A model generated the notes under the pieces. It had not been told where the DNA came from. It did no database searches and saw only the letters and a program-made list of their open reading frames with translations. A DNA stretch of 64,000 nt from Litoribaculum gwangyangense (GTDB taxonomy: Bacteria; Bacteroidota; Bacteroidia; Flavobacteriales; Flavobacteriaceae). The DNA is taken from positions 930,001-994,000 of the forward strand of contig NZ_BAABJW010000001.1 in the NCBI RefSeq assembly GCF_039543505.1. The letters are read 5' to 3'. Made by a program: the position numbers and the translations under genes. Positions 26,866 through 35,678 of the stretch are shown in pieces (within the stretch, counting starts at the first letter, position 1; each line of letters begins with the position of its first letter).

Positions 26866-28230
26866 CTAATTATTTAGAGGATTGTATCCCAAATAGGGCA
26901 CTTCTTTTTCGTTAAAGCTGATGCCAAAAGTTTCCAACTCTTTTAAAATAGGTTTGTAAACTTCTTTGGTTATTGGAATTTGCACCCCTGGAGTCTTAAT
27001 TTTTCCATTTAAAATGGCAAGCGTTGCCATGGCAACGGGTAAGCCAACAGTTTTTGCCATGGCAGTATAGGTTTGATCTTCACCAACCACAACCATATTG
27101 GCATCAATTTGATATTTTTTACCCTCTTTTTCGTAACCAAATTTATGGTACATCACAATCATATCTTTATCCTTTTGATCAAGCGTCCATTTATCCATTA
27201 ATATTTTTTGTAGAATTTGGGCTGGTGTTGCTTTTTTAAGTTCAACTCTTTTTGTTGAGCTAAAAATTTCAAGTTCTATGAGTTTATCCCAAACAATATC
27301 ATCTTGATCTATCTTTAATTGATGACGTAATTTTAACTCTACAGAATCTGATGGGCTATAAGGCAAAAAGGCGTTTACAAAATCACGATAACTCATATTT
27401 TCGCTGTCATCCATCGTGTAACTATCATCTGTCATTCCCAATGTAACAAAAATATTCCAAGCTCTACTAAAACCCACACGACGCATGGTACCTCTGTACA
27501 AAGTTTTAACATTTTCTAAACCATACACATTTTGGTATTTTAAAGAATCGCGATTGGCATAAACTTCAAATCGACCAAATCCCTCAATATCCAAAAATTC
27601 TGTTCGCCTAAATAAACGGTTGTAGGGGATATATTTATAGGTGCCTTCCTGTAAAAATTTTGCGACTCCACCTTGTCCTGCAATCACCACATTTCTTGGA
27701 TTCCAAGTAAATTTATAATTCCAAAGATTATTATCACTTTCTGGTGCAATTAATCCCCCTGTAAATGATTCAAACAAAATAATATTTCCGCCATTTTCAC
27801 GAATTCTATCTAAAACCTGCATGGCACTCATGTGATCTATTCCTGGATCTACGCCAATTTCGTTCATTAAAATAAGACCATTAGTTTTGGCCTCATCATC
27901 CAAGGTTTGCATTTCGGAGCTAACATATGATGCCGTGACCATGTGTTTTCTATGTTTTATACAATCTTTGGCAACTTCAATATGAAAACGGGCAGGTAAC
28001 ATAGAAACTACGATATCTGAATTTTTAATAGCCTCATTGCGAGCGGTTTCATTAAAAATATCTAAATGAATGGCTTCCGCATTTTTGTGATTAGCAATTA
28101 GTTTTTTTGCAGTTTCAATGTTTAAATCAGCAACGCTTACAAATAAATTTTCAGAAACCGATTTATCTAATAAATATTTTAAAAGATAAGGAGCAGATTT
28201 CCCTAAACCAATGATTAAAATCTTTCGCAT
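26866..28230 (-). CDS. Saccharopine dehydrogenase-like protein (glutamate-forming, LYS9-type)
   Basis: The 454-residue protein starts with a Rossmann segment (KILIIGLGKSAPYLLKYL) and has VADLNIETAKKLIA, SMLPARFHIEVAKDCI and MNEIGVDPGIDHMSAMQ, all typical of the LYS9 branch of saccharopine dehydrogenases. In that pathway the enzyme links saccharopine to 2-aminoadipate semialdehyde plus glutamate. Bacteria use it mostly for lysine breakdown. The downstream Lrp-type regulator fits amino-acid control. A glutaryl-CoA dehydrogenase, a later step of lysine degradation, is elsewhere in the window. Substrate remains inference. Confidence 0.85.
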   Translation of the reverse strand: MRKILIIGLGKSAPYLLKYLLDKSVSENLFVSVADLNIETAKKLIANHKNAEAIHLDIFNETARNEAIKNSDIVVSMLPARFHIEVAKDCIKHRKHMVTASYVSSEMQTLDDEAKTNGLILMNEIGVDPGIDHMSAMQVLDRIRENGGNIILFESFTGGLIAPESDNNLWNYKFTWNPRNVVIAGQGGVAKFLQEGTYKYIPYNRLFRRTEFLDIEGFGRFEVYANRDSLKYQNVYGLENVKTLYRGTMRRVGFSRAWNIFVTLGMTDDSYTMDDSENMSYRDFVNAFLPYSPSDSVELKLRHQLKIDQDDIVWDKLIELEIFSSTKRVELKKATPAQILQKILMDKWTLDQKDKDMIVMYHKFGYEKEGKKYQIDANMVVVGEDQTYTAMAKTVGLPVAMATLAILNGKIKTPGVQIPITKEVYKPILKELETFGISFNEKEVPYLGYNPLNN

Positions 28231-28339
28231 TTTGGATATTGTTGAGTAGTTTTGTTGTGAATAACGAGCAGTAAAATTACTGTTTAATTTTATGACATTA
28301 ACATATTCTGAAAGTATTTATTGCGAATAATTTATAAAA

Positions 28340-28735
28340 ATGAATAAAAAAATCTTAATTACGGCATCCGCTTTAGGGATTTTAAGTATAGCTTTAGGAG
28401 CGTTTGGAGCGCATGGTTTAAAGGAATTAATCACTGTTAATGCAATTCAAACTTTTGAAATAGGCGTTCGTTACCAAATGTACCACGCCTTTTTTTTGCT
28501 ATTTGTTGGAAACACTTCCTACGTAACTATAAAAACTAAAAAGATAGTTTATTATTTAACCTTAATTGGTGTCCTTTTTTTTTCAGGTTCTATTTATGGA
28601 TTGGCTACAAATGATTTAACGAATTTCGATTTTAATTTTTTTGGTTTTATTACGCCCTTAGGTGGCTTTTTTTTGATTTTAGCTTGGGTGTTCGTATTTA
28701 TTGATTTTATAAAAATGTCATCTAAAAATCAATAA
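28340..28735 (+). CDS. DUF423 membrane protein
   Basis: The 131-residue protein has four membrane helices and the DUF423 hallmark LGAFGAHGLKELI near residues 20-32, followed by FEIGVRYQMYHAFFLLFVG and a C-terminal GGFFLILAWVFVF. Function is unknown across the family. It stands 62 bases upstream of pckA on the same strand. Confidence 0.9.
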   Translation: MNKKILITASALGILSIALGAFGAHGLKELITVNAIQTFEIGVRYQMYHAFFLLFVGNTSYVTIKTKKIVYYLTLIGVLFFSGSIYGLATNDLTNFDFNFFGFITPLGGFFLILAWVFVFIDFIKMSSKNQ

Positions 28736-28797
28736 TAATTAAATATAATTTAAATAATTGTCTTAATTTTGAAAAATAAATAATTTTATATCAGTTT

Positions 28798-30414
28798 ATG
28801 GAAAGCGGTAATAAGATTTTGATAACGAATTCTTTGGAATCATATGGCATTAAAAATTCAAAAATCAACTATCAATTATCACCAGAAGAATTACACCAAA
28901 TAACAATTGAAAAAGGAAAAGGTGTTGAAGCTTCTTCAGGTGCATTGGCGGTTAATACTGGGGAATTTACCGGACGTTCTCCTCAAGATAGGTTTATTGT
29001 TAAAGATAACATAACGGAAGATAAAATTTGGTGGGGTAACATAAACATTCCTTTTGAAGCTGATAAATTTGATAAACTTTACAATAAGGTTGTAGATTAT
29101 TTATCAAACAAAGAAATTTTTGTTCGAGATAGTTATGCTTGTGCAGACGAAAATTATAAATTAAATATTCGAGTAATTAATGAATATCCATGGAGCAATT
29201 TATTTGCTTTTAACATGTTTTTACGGCCAACTGAAGAAGAACTTGAAAATTTTTCTCCAGAATGGACAGTCGTAAATGCACCAGGTTTCATGGCAAACCC
29301 TGGAGAGGATGGTACGCGTCAGCATAATTTTGCTATTTTAAACTTCACAAAAAAAATCGCTTTAATTGGAGGAACAGGATACACCGGCGAAATTAAAAAA
29401 GGTATTTTTTCTGCTTTGAACTTTATACTTCCTGTTTTTAAAAATACGTTACCCATGCACTGTAGTGCTAATGTAGGTAAAGATGATGATACAGCTATTT
29501 TCTTTGGGCTATCAGGTACAGGAAAAACAACCCTATCAACCGACCCTAATAGAAGTTTAATAGGTGATGATGAGCATGGTTGGACCAACGAAAACACGGT
29601 GTTTAATTTTGAAGGTGGATGCTATGCTAAAGTAATAAATCTGTCCAGAGATAATGAACCCGAAATATTTGATGCTATAAAAAAAGGAGCTATCCTTGAA
29701 AATGTTATTTTAAATAACAAAGGCGAAGTTGATTTTTCTGATACATCTATTACGCAAAATACCAGGGTAAGTTATCCCATAAACCATATTGAAAATATCC
29801 AAATACCTTCCATTGGTAAAAACCCTAAAAATATCTTCTTTTTAACTGCAGATGCTTTTGGTGTGTTGCCTCCAATTTCTAAGTTAACACCAAGTCAGGC
29901 AGCATATCATTTCATTTCTGGCTATACTGCCAAAGTTGCAGGAACCGAGGCTGGAGTTGTTGAGCCTGTACCCTCTTTTTCAGCTTGCTTTGGTGCGCCT
30001 TTTATGCCCTTACATCCCTCAAAATATGCCGAAATGTTAAGTAAGAAAATGATTGATGCTGGCGTGAATGTTTGGTTGGTAAACACAGGATGGACAGGAG
30101 GCCCTTATGGTATAGGAACACGTATGAAACTAAAATATACTCGTGCCATGATTAATGCAGTTTTAAATGGCGATTTAGGATTATATAATTATGATGATTA
30201 CCATATACATTCGGTTTTCGGAGTGGCACAACCTAGAACTTGCCCTGGTGTTCCAACTAGTGTATTGAGCCCAAGAGCTACCTGGAATGATGACGAAGCT
30301 TACTACAAAACAGCTTTCAAATTAACCAATGCTTTTAGAGAAAATTTTAAAAAGTTTGAAGCACATTGTAGTGAGGAAATAAGACGTGGTGGTCCACAAC
30401 GGTATGCATTTTAA
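28798..30414 (+). CDS. pckA: Phosphoenolpyruvate carboxykinase (ATP)
   Basis: PckA interconverts oxaloacetate plus ATP with phosphoenolpyruvate plus CO2, the entry to gluconeogenesis. The 538-residue protein has the expected motifs: GEFTGRSPQDRFIV, the kinase-1 segment GLSGTGKTTLSTDP, IGDDEHGW for metal binding, and TAKVAGTEAG. Length and order are those of the ATP-dependent family. A clear terminator follows two bases after the stop. Confidence 0.97.
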   Translation: MESGNKILITNSLESYGIKNSKINYQLSPEELHQITIEKGKGVEASSGALAVNTGEFTGRSPQDRFIVKDNITEDKIWWGNINIPFEADKFDKLYNKVVDYLSNKEIFVRDSYACADENYKLNIRVINEYPWSNLFAFNMFLRPTEEELENFSPEWTVVNAPGFMANPGEDGTRQHNFAILNFTKKIALIGGTGYTGEIKKGIFSALNFILPVFKNTLPMHCSANVGKDDDTAIFFGLSGTGKTTLSTDPNRSLIGDDEHGWTNENTVFNFEGGCYAKVINLSRDNEPEIFDAIKKGAILENVILNNKGEVDFSDTSITQNTRVSYPINHIENIQIPSIGKNPKNIFFLTADAFGVLPPISKLTPSQAAYHFISGYTAKVAGTEAGVVEPVPSFSACFGAPFMPLHPSKYAEMLSKKMIDAGVNVWLVNTGWTGGPYGIGTRMKLKYTRAMINAVLNGDLGLYNYDDYHIHSVFGVAQPRTCPGVPTSVLSPRATWNDDEAYYKTAFKLTNAFRENFKKFEAHCSEEIRRGGPQRYAF

Positions 30415-30415
30415 C

Positions 30416-30453
30416 AACAAAAAGGCCTAATTAATTAATTGGGCCTTTTTGTT
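30416..30453. terminator. Intrinsic terminator between pckA and hemD
   Basis: A 12-bp perfect stem (AACAAAAAGGCC with GGCCTTTTTGTT) is separated by TAATTAATTAATTG. A and T runs on both sides let it serve both convergent genes. Confidence 0.88.
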
Positions 30454-30469
30454 AACTATAGAAAATTAA

Positions 30470-31219
30470 TTATTTTCCCTTATTAGCCTTTTCGATATAT
30501 TTCTCTAACGCCATAGTCATTGATGGGGTTTCAGGAGTTGGAGCAGCAATATCTACACGTAAACCTTTTTCTTCAACCGCTTTAATAGTGGTATTTCCAA
30601 AAACAGCTATACGAGTTTCGTTTTGTTTAAAATCAGGGAAGTTTTGAAATAATGATTCAATACCAGAAGGACTAAAAAACACCAAAACATCATAATATAC
30701 ATCAGCTAAGTCAGAAAGGTCGCTAACAACTGTTTTGTAAAAGATAGCTTGTTTCCAGTTTACGCCCAAAGCATTTAAAGTTTCAGGAACTTCATCCTTT
30801 ACTTTATCGGTATTGGGTAATAAAAATTTCTCATCTTTATATTTTTTGATAAGTGGAGAAAGTTCCGAAAACGAACGTTTACCTACATAAATTTTACGTT
30901 TTCTGTATACCACGTACTTTTGAAGGTAAAATGCCACAGCTTCAGATTGACAAAAATATTTCATGGTGTCTGGAACCTTAAAACGCATTTCCTCTGCTAC
31001 CCTAAAAAAGTGATCTACAGCATTTCTACTGGTTAAAATAATAGCGGTATAGTTTTTTAAATCAACTTTTTGTTGTCTTACATCTTTAGCGCTAACACCT
31101 TCAACATGAATAAAAGGTCTAAAATCTATTTTAACTTTCTGTTTTTCAATCAAATCAAAGTAGGGGGAGTTCTCTATTTTAGGTTCAGGTTGAGATACCA
31201 AAATGGTTTTCACTTTCAT
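30470..31219 (-). CDS. hemD: Uroporphyrinogen-III synthase
   Basis: HemD cyclises hydroxymethylbilane to uroporphyrinogen III in heme synthesis. The 249-residue protein has the two-domain HemD pattern: TAIILTSRNAVDHFF in the first half, KFLLPNTDKVKDEVPETL between the domains, VLVFFSPSGIESLF and the closing IAVFGNTTIKAVEEKGLRVDI. Sequence conservation in HemD is low, so recognition rests on these segments and length. ATG 31219 is preferred to GTG 31225. It follows the DUF4271 gene closely, an arrangement common in the phylum. Confidence 0.85.
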   Translation of the reverse strand: MKVKTILVSQPEPKIENSPYFDLIEKQKVKIDFRPFIHVEGVSAKDVRQQKVDLKNYTAIILTSRNAVDHFFRVAEEMRFKVPDTMKYFCQSEAVAFYLQKYVVYRKRKIYVGKRSFSELSPLIKKYKDEKFLLPNTDKVKDEVPETLNALGVNWKQAIFYKTVVSDLSDLADVYYDVLVFFSPSGIESLFQNFPDFKQNETRIAVFGNTTIKAVEEKGLRVDIAAPTPETPSMTMALEKYIEKANKGK

Positions 31220-31236
31220 AAACACTGGTAGTTTTT

Positions 31237-31884
31237 TTATTTTATAAAAAACACCTTATACAAAATTATATAGGGTGTGATTTCAAGTGCGCAAAGATAC
31301 AAAATAAAATAAAACAAGTTATTTTTTATTAAACTTTGATGTGCTTTAAACAAACTTAATAAACCAACTATATTAACTATTAATAATAAACCTATAATTA
31401 TATAAAAAAGGGTTAATGTAGGTTTAAAAGTATATAACAATAAGGCATTTATGGGAAGTAGTAAAAGCCCTAAATAATTTTTGTAACTAATTTTTTGAAA
31501 AATATAAGTATCTATTAGTTTATCAATTTCAAATAAACTAGCTATAAGTCGCTCCACAAGCACTTTTATCAAAATAAACGATGCTATTCCTATACCTAAT
31601 TTAAACATGATGTTGAAAGATACTTCTCTTGTTTCCGTTAGATTTTGATAGATTAAATAACAAAAAACAGATAATGAGAGTATTAAATTTCCAAACAACA
31701 ACCCATCAAAAATATCAAGGAATTTTTGATCTCTTGCATAGATTTTAAGGTACTTATTGTTCCCTAAAACAATTAAAAAATCATCAAAACGTTTAGGAGC
31801 TGTTAATTTTGCCATAGCTATAATTACTAAACCAACAACCAATAAAATAGTAAACAATTCGTTTGAAATAATATTACGAAGCAT
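31237..31884 (-). CDS. DUF4271 membrane protein
   Basis: The 215-residue protein has about six membrane helices. The first (residues 10-28) is followed by the loop FDDFLIVLGNNKYLKIYARDQK, with LFGNLILSLSVFCYLIY next and a C-terminal YLCALEITPYIILYK. This is the pattern of DUF4271, a Bacteroidetes family of unknown role typically placed just before hemD. It ends 17 bases before hemD, so the two are likely co-transcribed. Confidence 0.82.
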   Translation of the reverse strand: MLRNIISNELFTILLVVGLVIIAMAKLTAPKRFDDFLIVLGNNKYLKIYARDQKFLDIFDGLLFGNLILSLSVFCYLIYQNLTETREVSFNIMFKLGIGIASFILIKVLVERLIASLFEIDKLIDTYIFQKISYKNYLGLLLLPINALLLYTFKPTLTLFYIIIGLLLIVNIVGLLSLFKAHQSLIKNNLFYFILYLCALEITPYIILYKVFFIK

Positions 31885-31961
31885 GCTTTAAAATTATTAT
31901 AAATTTTAATATTAAACCTTATTATTAAAGAATATTTAAAAAAAATAAACGGTTAATAATG

Positions 31962-31969
31962 TACCTTTG
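31962..31969 (+). promoter_or_regulatory. -7 element upstream of the mannosyltransferase gene
   Basis: TACCTTTG matches TAnnTTTG, 33 bases before ATG 32003. It favours that ATG over an in-frame alternative start at 31967 that overlaps the element. Confidence 0.55.
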
Positions 31970-32002
31970 CCAAAACTAAATTGGGTTTCAAGAAATAGTA
32001 GT

Positions 32003-32728
32003 ATGAAGGGTACAATTGTAATTATACCAACATATAATGAAGTCGAGAACATAGAAGCTATTATAAAAGCAGTTCTCAGTCAATCAGTTGATATTCATAT
32101 TCTTATTGTTGATGATAATTCACCAGATTTAACGGCTCTAAAAGTTAAAGAGCTTCAAGAGGAATTTCCAAAAAGGTTGTTTTTAGAAGTTCGAAAGGAG
32201 AAATCTGGTTTGGGCACTGCATATATTCATGGCTTTAAGTGGAGTTTGAAAAGAAACTATAATTATATTTTTGAAATGGATGCTGATTTTTCACATAATC
32301 CTAATGATATTGAAAAGCTCTATAGTGCATGCCATGATGAGGGTGCCGATGTATCCATAGGCTCCAGATATATAACGGGTGTCAATGTAGTGAATTGGCC
32401 CATGAGCCGAGTATTAATGTCTTATTTGGCATCAAAATACGTGAGATTAATTACAGGTATGAAAATTCATGACACTACAGCAGGTTTTGTATGCTACAAA
32501 AAAGAAGTTTTAGAATCCATCAATCTTGATACCATTAAATTTATAGGTTATGCATTTCAAATTGAAATGAAGTTTAAAGCTTATTTAAAAAGATTTAATA
32601 TTGTTGAAGTCCCCGTTATTTTTACCGATAGAACGAAAGGCGAATCTAAATTAAGTTCAGGTATTATTTCTGAAGCTATCTTTGGAGTTATCTCTATGAA
32701 GCTTAAAAGTTTATTAAAAAAACAGTAA
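32003..32728 (+). CDS. Polyprenol-phosphate mannosyltransferase-like GT2
   Basis: The 241-residue family 2 glycosyltransferase has the DPM1 pattern: IIPTYNEVENIEAII, LIVDDNSPDLTA, EKSGLGTAYIHGFKW, MDADFSHNP (the DxD-type metal site) and GSRYITG, then the acceptor-side VEVPVIFTDRTKGESKLS. Such enzymes load a sugar, usually mannose, onto polyprenyl phosphate on the cytoplasmic side of the membrane. No C-terminal membrane helices are present. It sits two bases before pyrC and likely heads the operon GT2-pyrC-DUF4296. Confidence 0.88.
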   Translation: MKGTIVIIPTYNEVENIEAIIKAVLSQSVDIHILIVDDNSPDLTALKVKELQEEFPKRLFLEVRKEKSGLGTAYIHGFKWSLKRNYNYIFEMDADFSHNPNDIEKLYSACHDEGADVSIGSRYITGVNVVNWPMSRVLMSYLASKYVRLITGMKIHDTTAGFVCYKKEVLESINLDTIKFIGYAFQIEMKFKAYLKRFNIVEVPVIFTDRTKGESKLSSGIISEAIFGVISMKLKSLLKKQ

Positions 32729-32730
32729 GA

Positions 32731-34077
32731 ATGAACCAAAAATTGACTCTTATAAAAAATGCTAAAATAGTAAACGAAGGCACCATATTTATTGGTGATA
32801 TATTAATTGAAGGCGAGTACATTAAAGAAGTAAGTGATTCAATAAGTGCAAAATCTTCCGATGTTCTAGTTATTGATGCCGAAGGAAAATACATTTTACC
32901 GGGAGCTATCGATGACCAAGTTCATTTTAGGGAACCTGGTTTAACCCATAAAGCAAATATTGAAACTGAGAGTAAAGCTGCTATCGCAGGGGGTATTACC
33001 AGTTTTATAGAAATGCCAAACACCAATCCACAAACTACAACCATTGAGAAACTGGAAGAAAAATTTGAAATAGCATCTAAAACATCGTTTGCCAACTATT
33101 CGTTTATGTTTGGGGGAACTAATGATAATTTGGAAGAAATTTTAAAATTGGACGCAAATCAAGTCGCTGGGTTAAAATTATTTTTAGGGTCTTCTACGGG
33201 GGACATGCTGGTTGATGATCCTGTGGTTTTAGAAAAAATTTTTAAAAGTACCAGCATGGTAATTTCAGTTCATTGTGAAGATGAAGGTACCATTAAAAAA
33301 AACTTGCAAGAACATTTAGAAGAATTTGGTGAAGATATCCCCATAAAATACCACCCTATAATCAGAAGTGAAGAAGCTTGTTATTTGTCTTCATCAACAG
33401 CCATAGAATTGGCAAAAAAAACAGGTGCAAGATTGCATGTTTTTCACTTATCTACAGGAAAGGAAACCAATTTGTTTACAAATAAAATGCCACTCGCTGA
33501 TAAAAAAATTACTGCTGAAGTTTGTATTCATCATTTATGGTTTTCTGATGAAGATTATGATAAAAAAGGCACTTTAATTAAGTGGAATCCCGCGGTAAAA
33601 ACCAAGAATGATAGAGACCAACTCTGGAAAGCTTTGTTAGATGACAGAATTGATGTGATAGCCACTGACCATGCACCGCATACGATGGAGGAGAAGAAAA
33701 ACGTTTATACAGCAGCACCCTCAGGTGGCCCGTTAGTGCAACATGCGTTACCAGCTATGTTGGAAATGTATCATAAGGAGAAGATTTCCTTGGAAAAAAT
33801 AGTAGAAAAAATGTGCCATAATCCCGCTATTTTATTCCAAGTCGACCGTCGTGGATTTATTAGAGAAGGGTACTTTGCCGATTTAGTTTTGGTAGATTTA
33901 AATAATCCATGGACAGTTAATAAGAGCAACATATTATATAAATGTGGTTGGTCGCCTTTTGAAGGAACCACCTTTAAATCTAGAATTACACATACATTTT
34001 TAAATGGTAATTTAGTGTATCAAAACGCTAAATTTAGTAATGTTAAATCAGCAAAACGATTAACTTTTAATAGATGA
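32731..34077 (+). CDS. pyrC: Dihydroorotase, Bacteroidetes type
   Basis: The 448-residue amidohydrolase catalyses ring closure of carbamoyl-aspartate in pyrimidine synthesis. The metal motif reads DDQVHFREPGLTHK at residues 61-74; most dihydroorotases have His where Gln63 stands. GLKLFLGSSTGDM should contain the carboxylated Lys, VSVHCED-like HCEDEGT and the LHVFHLST strand carry metal His residues, and ATDHAPHT holds the catalytic Asp. The DDQVH form is, as I recall, usual in Bacteroidetes homologues. It overlaps the next gene by ATGA. Confidence 0.9.
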   Translation: MNQKLTLIKNAKIVNEGTIFIGDILIEGEYIKEVSDSISAKSSDVLVIDAEGKYILPGAIDDQVHFREPGLTHKANIETESKAAIAGGITSFIEMPNTNPQTTTIEKLEEKFEIASKTSFANYSFMFGGTNDNLEEILKLDANQVAGLKLFLGSSTGDMLVDDPVVLEKIFKSTSMVISVHCEDEGTIKKNLQEHLEEFGEDIPIKYHPIIRSEEACYLSSSTAIELAKKTGARLHVFHLSTGKETNLFTNKMPLADKKITAEVCIHHLWFSDEDYDKKGTLIKWNPAVKTKNDRDQLWKALLDDRIDVIATDHAPHTMEEKKNVYTAAPSGGPLVQHALPAMLEMYHKEKISLEKIVEKMCHNPAILFQVDRRGFIREGYFADLVLVDLNNPWTVNKSNILYKCGWSPFEGTTFKSRITHTFLNGNLVYQNAKFSNVKSAKRLTFNR

Positions 34078-34622
34078 TTTTAAAGCGATTTATCTCATAT
34101 ATATCCATTGTTTTAACTTTAGTGGCTTGTAACAGATTTAATGGTCCAGAAAAGCCTGATAATTTGATTCCTAAGGAAAAAATGATAGATATTTTAATTG
34201 ATGATAAACTTATATCATCTGCAAGTACTGTTAATAAAATGATTTTAAAAAATAGTGGTATTGATTTGGACACCTACATTTTTACAAAATATAACATTGA
34301 TAGTTTGCAATTTGTTTTAAGCAATAATTATTATGCGTTTCATATAAAAGATTACGAAGAGATTTATAATAAGGTGGAAGATAGTTTGGAGATGCTAAAA
34401 ACCAAATACAAGGATTTAGAGGCTCAAGAATGGAAAGAGAAGACCAAACGGGAAGAAGATTCACTAAAAGCAGCTTTGGCAAAAGAATTAGATACATTAA
34501 GCTTAAAAGATTCTTTAAAAAAAGAAATTATTAAAGATTCTTTGGATAAAACTACTACATTTAAAAAGTTTGAAGCAGGAACAAATCTTATTCCGCCTGT
34601 ATCAGATACTGGCCACCAATAA
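34074..34622 (+). CDS. DUF4296 lipoprotein
   Basis: The 182-residue protein has a lipoprotein signal with lipid Cys19 (LTLVACNRF), then the DUF4296 core (PENLIP-like DNLIPKEKMIDILIDDKL, and ILKNSGIDLDTYIFTKYNIDSLQFVLSNNYYA) and a long charged, coiled-coil-like tail (about 105-165). Function is unknown. It overlaps the pyrC stop by four bases and its own end overlaps the convergent epimerase by 35 bases. pyrC-DUF4296 adjacency is common in flavobacteria. Confidence 0.82.
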   Translation: MILKRFISYISIVLTLVACNRFNGPEKPDNLIPKEKMIDILIDDKLISSASTVNKMILKNSGIDLDTYIFTKYNIDSLQFVLSNNYYAFHIKDYEEIYNKVEDSLEMLKTKYKDLEAQEWKEKTKREEDSLKAALAKELDTLSLKDSLKKEIIKDSLDKTTTFKKFEAGTNLIPPVSDTGHQ

Positions 34623-35592
34623 AATCAATAGTTTCATTAATAGGTTTAAACTCATAGCTCAAGGCATCTTTAATTTTCTTACTGCTGTAAATTGTTTCTG
34701 TTGTTAATGAATGTACTATTTGTTTGGTAAGCTGCCTTCGTTTGCCAGTTAGTTTATGTACTAACCAATCTAGTTTCCAAGCTAGATTCAATAGCCTTTG
34801 GTTTACTTGTTTTTTCGGAGGTATAGCATTCACGGATTTTGATAAAGCACTTAAAAAATCTTTGTAGGTCCAATTTTCACTAACCAATACAAATCGTTCA
34901 TTATTAATGTTGCTTTCCATCAATTTTATCATCACAGTAACGACATCTTCAATGGCAATTAAGGCAATAGTACCAGAAGGATAATATTTAAAACCCTTTT
35001 TTGCTTTTTTAAAAAAAACGCCCGTGCCATATCGCCATATACCTGCGCCCAAAATAACTCCTGGATTTACAATAACTGCATTTAAGCCTTCTTGAGTACC
35101 TCTCCAAACCTCCATTTCTGCTCCATATTTTGTTATGGCATAAACACTATTGTCGGCCTCAGGATTCCAATTGGTATCTTCTGCAATAGGGTTTGTTTCG
35201 TGTCCTAAAGTCGCAATTGTACTTACATAACAAAGCTTTTTAATGCTATTTGAAATAGAAAAATTTACAATATTGGCAGTACCTTCAATATTAGTTTTTC
35301 GTAAAAGTTGATATTTATCGGGCTCAAAAGACACAAAAGCAGCACAATGATAAACATGGGTAATGTTTTCAAAAGCTTCTGTTAAAGCTGGAATATTCAA
35401 AATATCAGCTTCAACCCATTCAATGGCATTAAAATAAGACTCGTAATTGTTAGTATAACAAGAAAATACACTTTTAACATTACTGAGCTTTCTTTCATTT
35501 CTGTAAATGGCTCTTACTTTTTCTTTATTATTAACGAGTTTAAAAAGTAAATGTGCGCCAACCAAACCGGTACCTCCTGTTACTAAAATCAT
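34588..35592 (-). CDS. NAD(P)-dependent epimerase/dehydratase (extended SDR)
   Basis: The 334-residue protein starts MILVTGGTGLVGAHLLFKLV with the Rossmann motif GxxGxxG. It has HVYHCAAFVSFEP, a catalytic YxxxK (YAITKYGAE) and VIVNPGVILGAG, which define extended short-chain dehydrogenases. The substrate could be a nucleotide sugar, steroid-like or dihydroflavonol-like compound; sequence does not decide. It overlaps the DUF4296 gene by 35 bases at their 3' ends and is divergent from tyrS. Confidence 0.88.
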   Translation of the reverse strand: MILVTGGTGLVGAHLLFKLVNNKEKVRAIYRNERKLSNVKSVFSCYTNNYESYFNAIEWVEADILNIPALTEAFENITHVYHCAAFVSFEPDKYQLLRKTNIEGTANIVNFSISNSIKKLCYVSTIATLGHETNPIAEDTNWNPEADNSVYAITKYGAEMEVWRGTQEGLNAVIVNPGVILGAGIWRYGTGVFFKKAKKGFKYYPSGTIALIAIEDVVTVMIKLMESNINNERFVLVSENWTYKDFLSALSKSVNAIPPKKQVNQRLLNLAWKLDWLVHKLTGKRRQLTKQIVHSLTTETIYSSKKIKDALSYEFKPINETIDFIGGQYLIQAE

Positions 35593-35645
35593 GCAACTAA
35601 AGTAAAGAATTATTCAGAATACATTAGTAATTATAAGGGTATTTT

Positions 35646-35653
35646 TATATTTG
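35646..35653 (+). promoter_or_regulatory. -7 element upstream of tyrS
   Basis: TATATTTG matches TAnnTTTG, 25 bases before ATG 35679. Confidence 0.55.
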
Positions 35654-35678
35654 CCAAAGTATTTTAAAATTGTTACAA

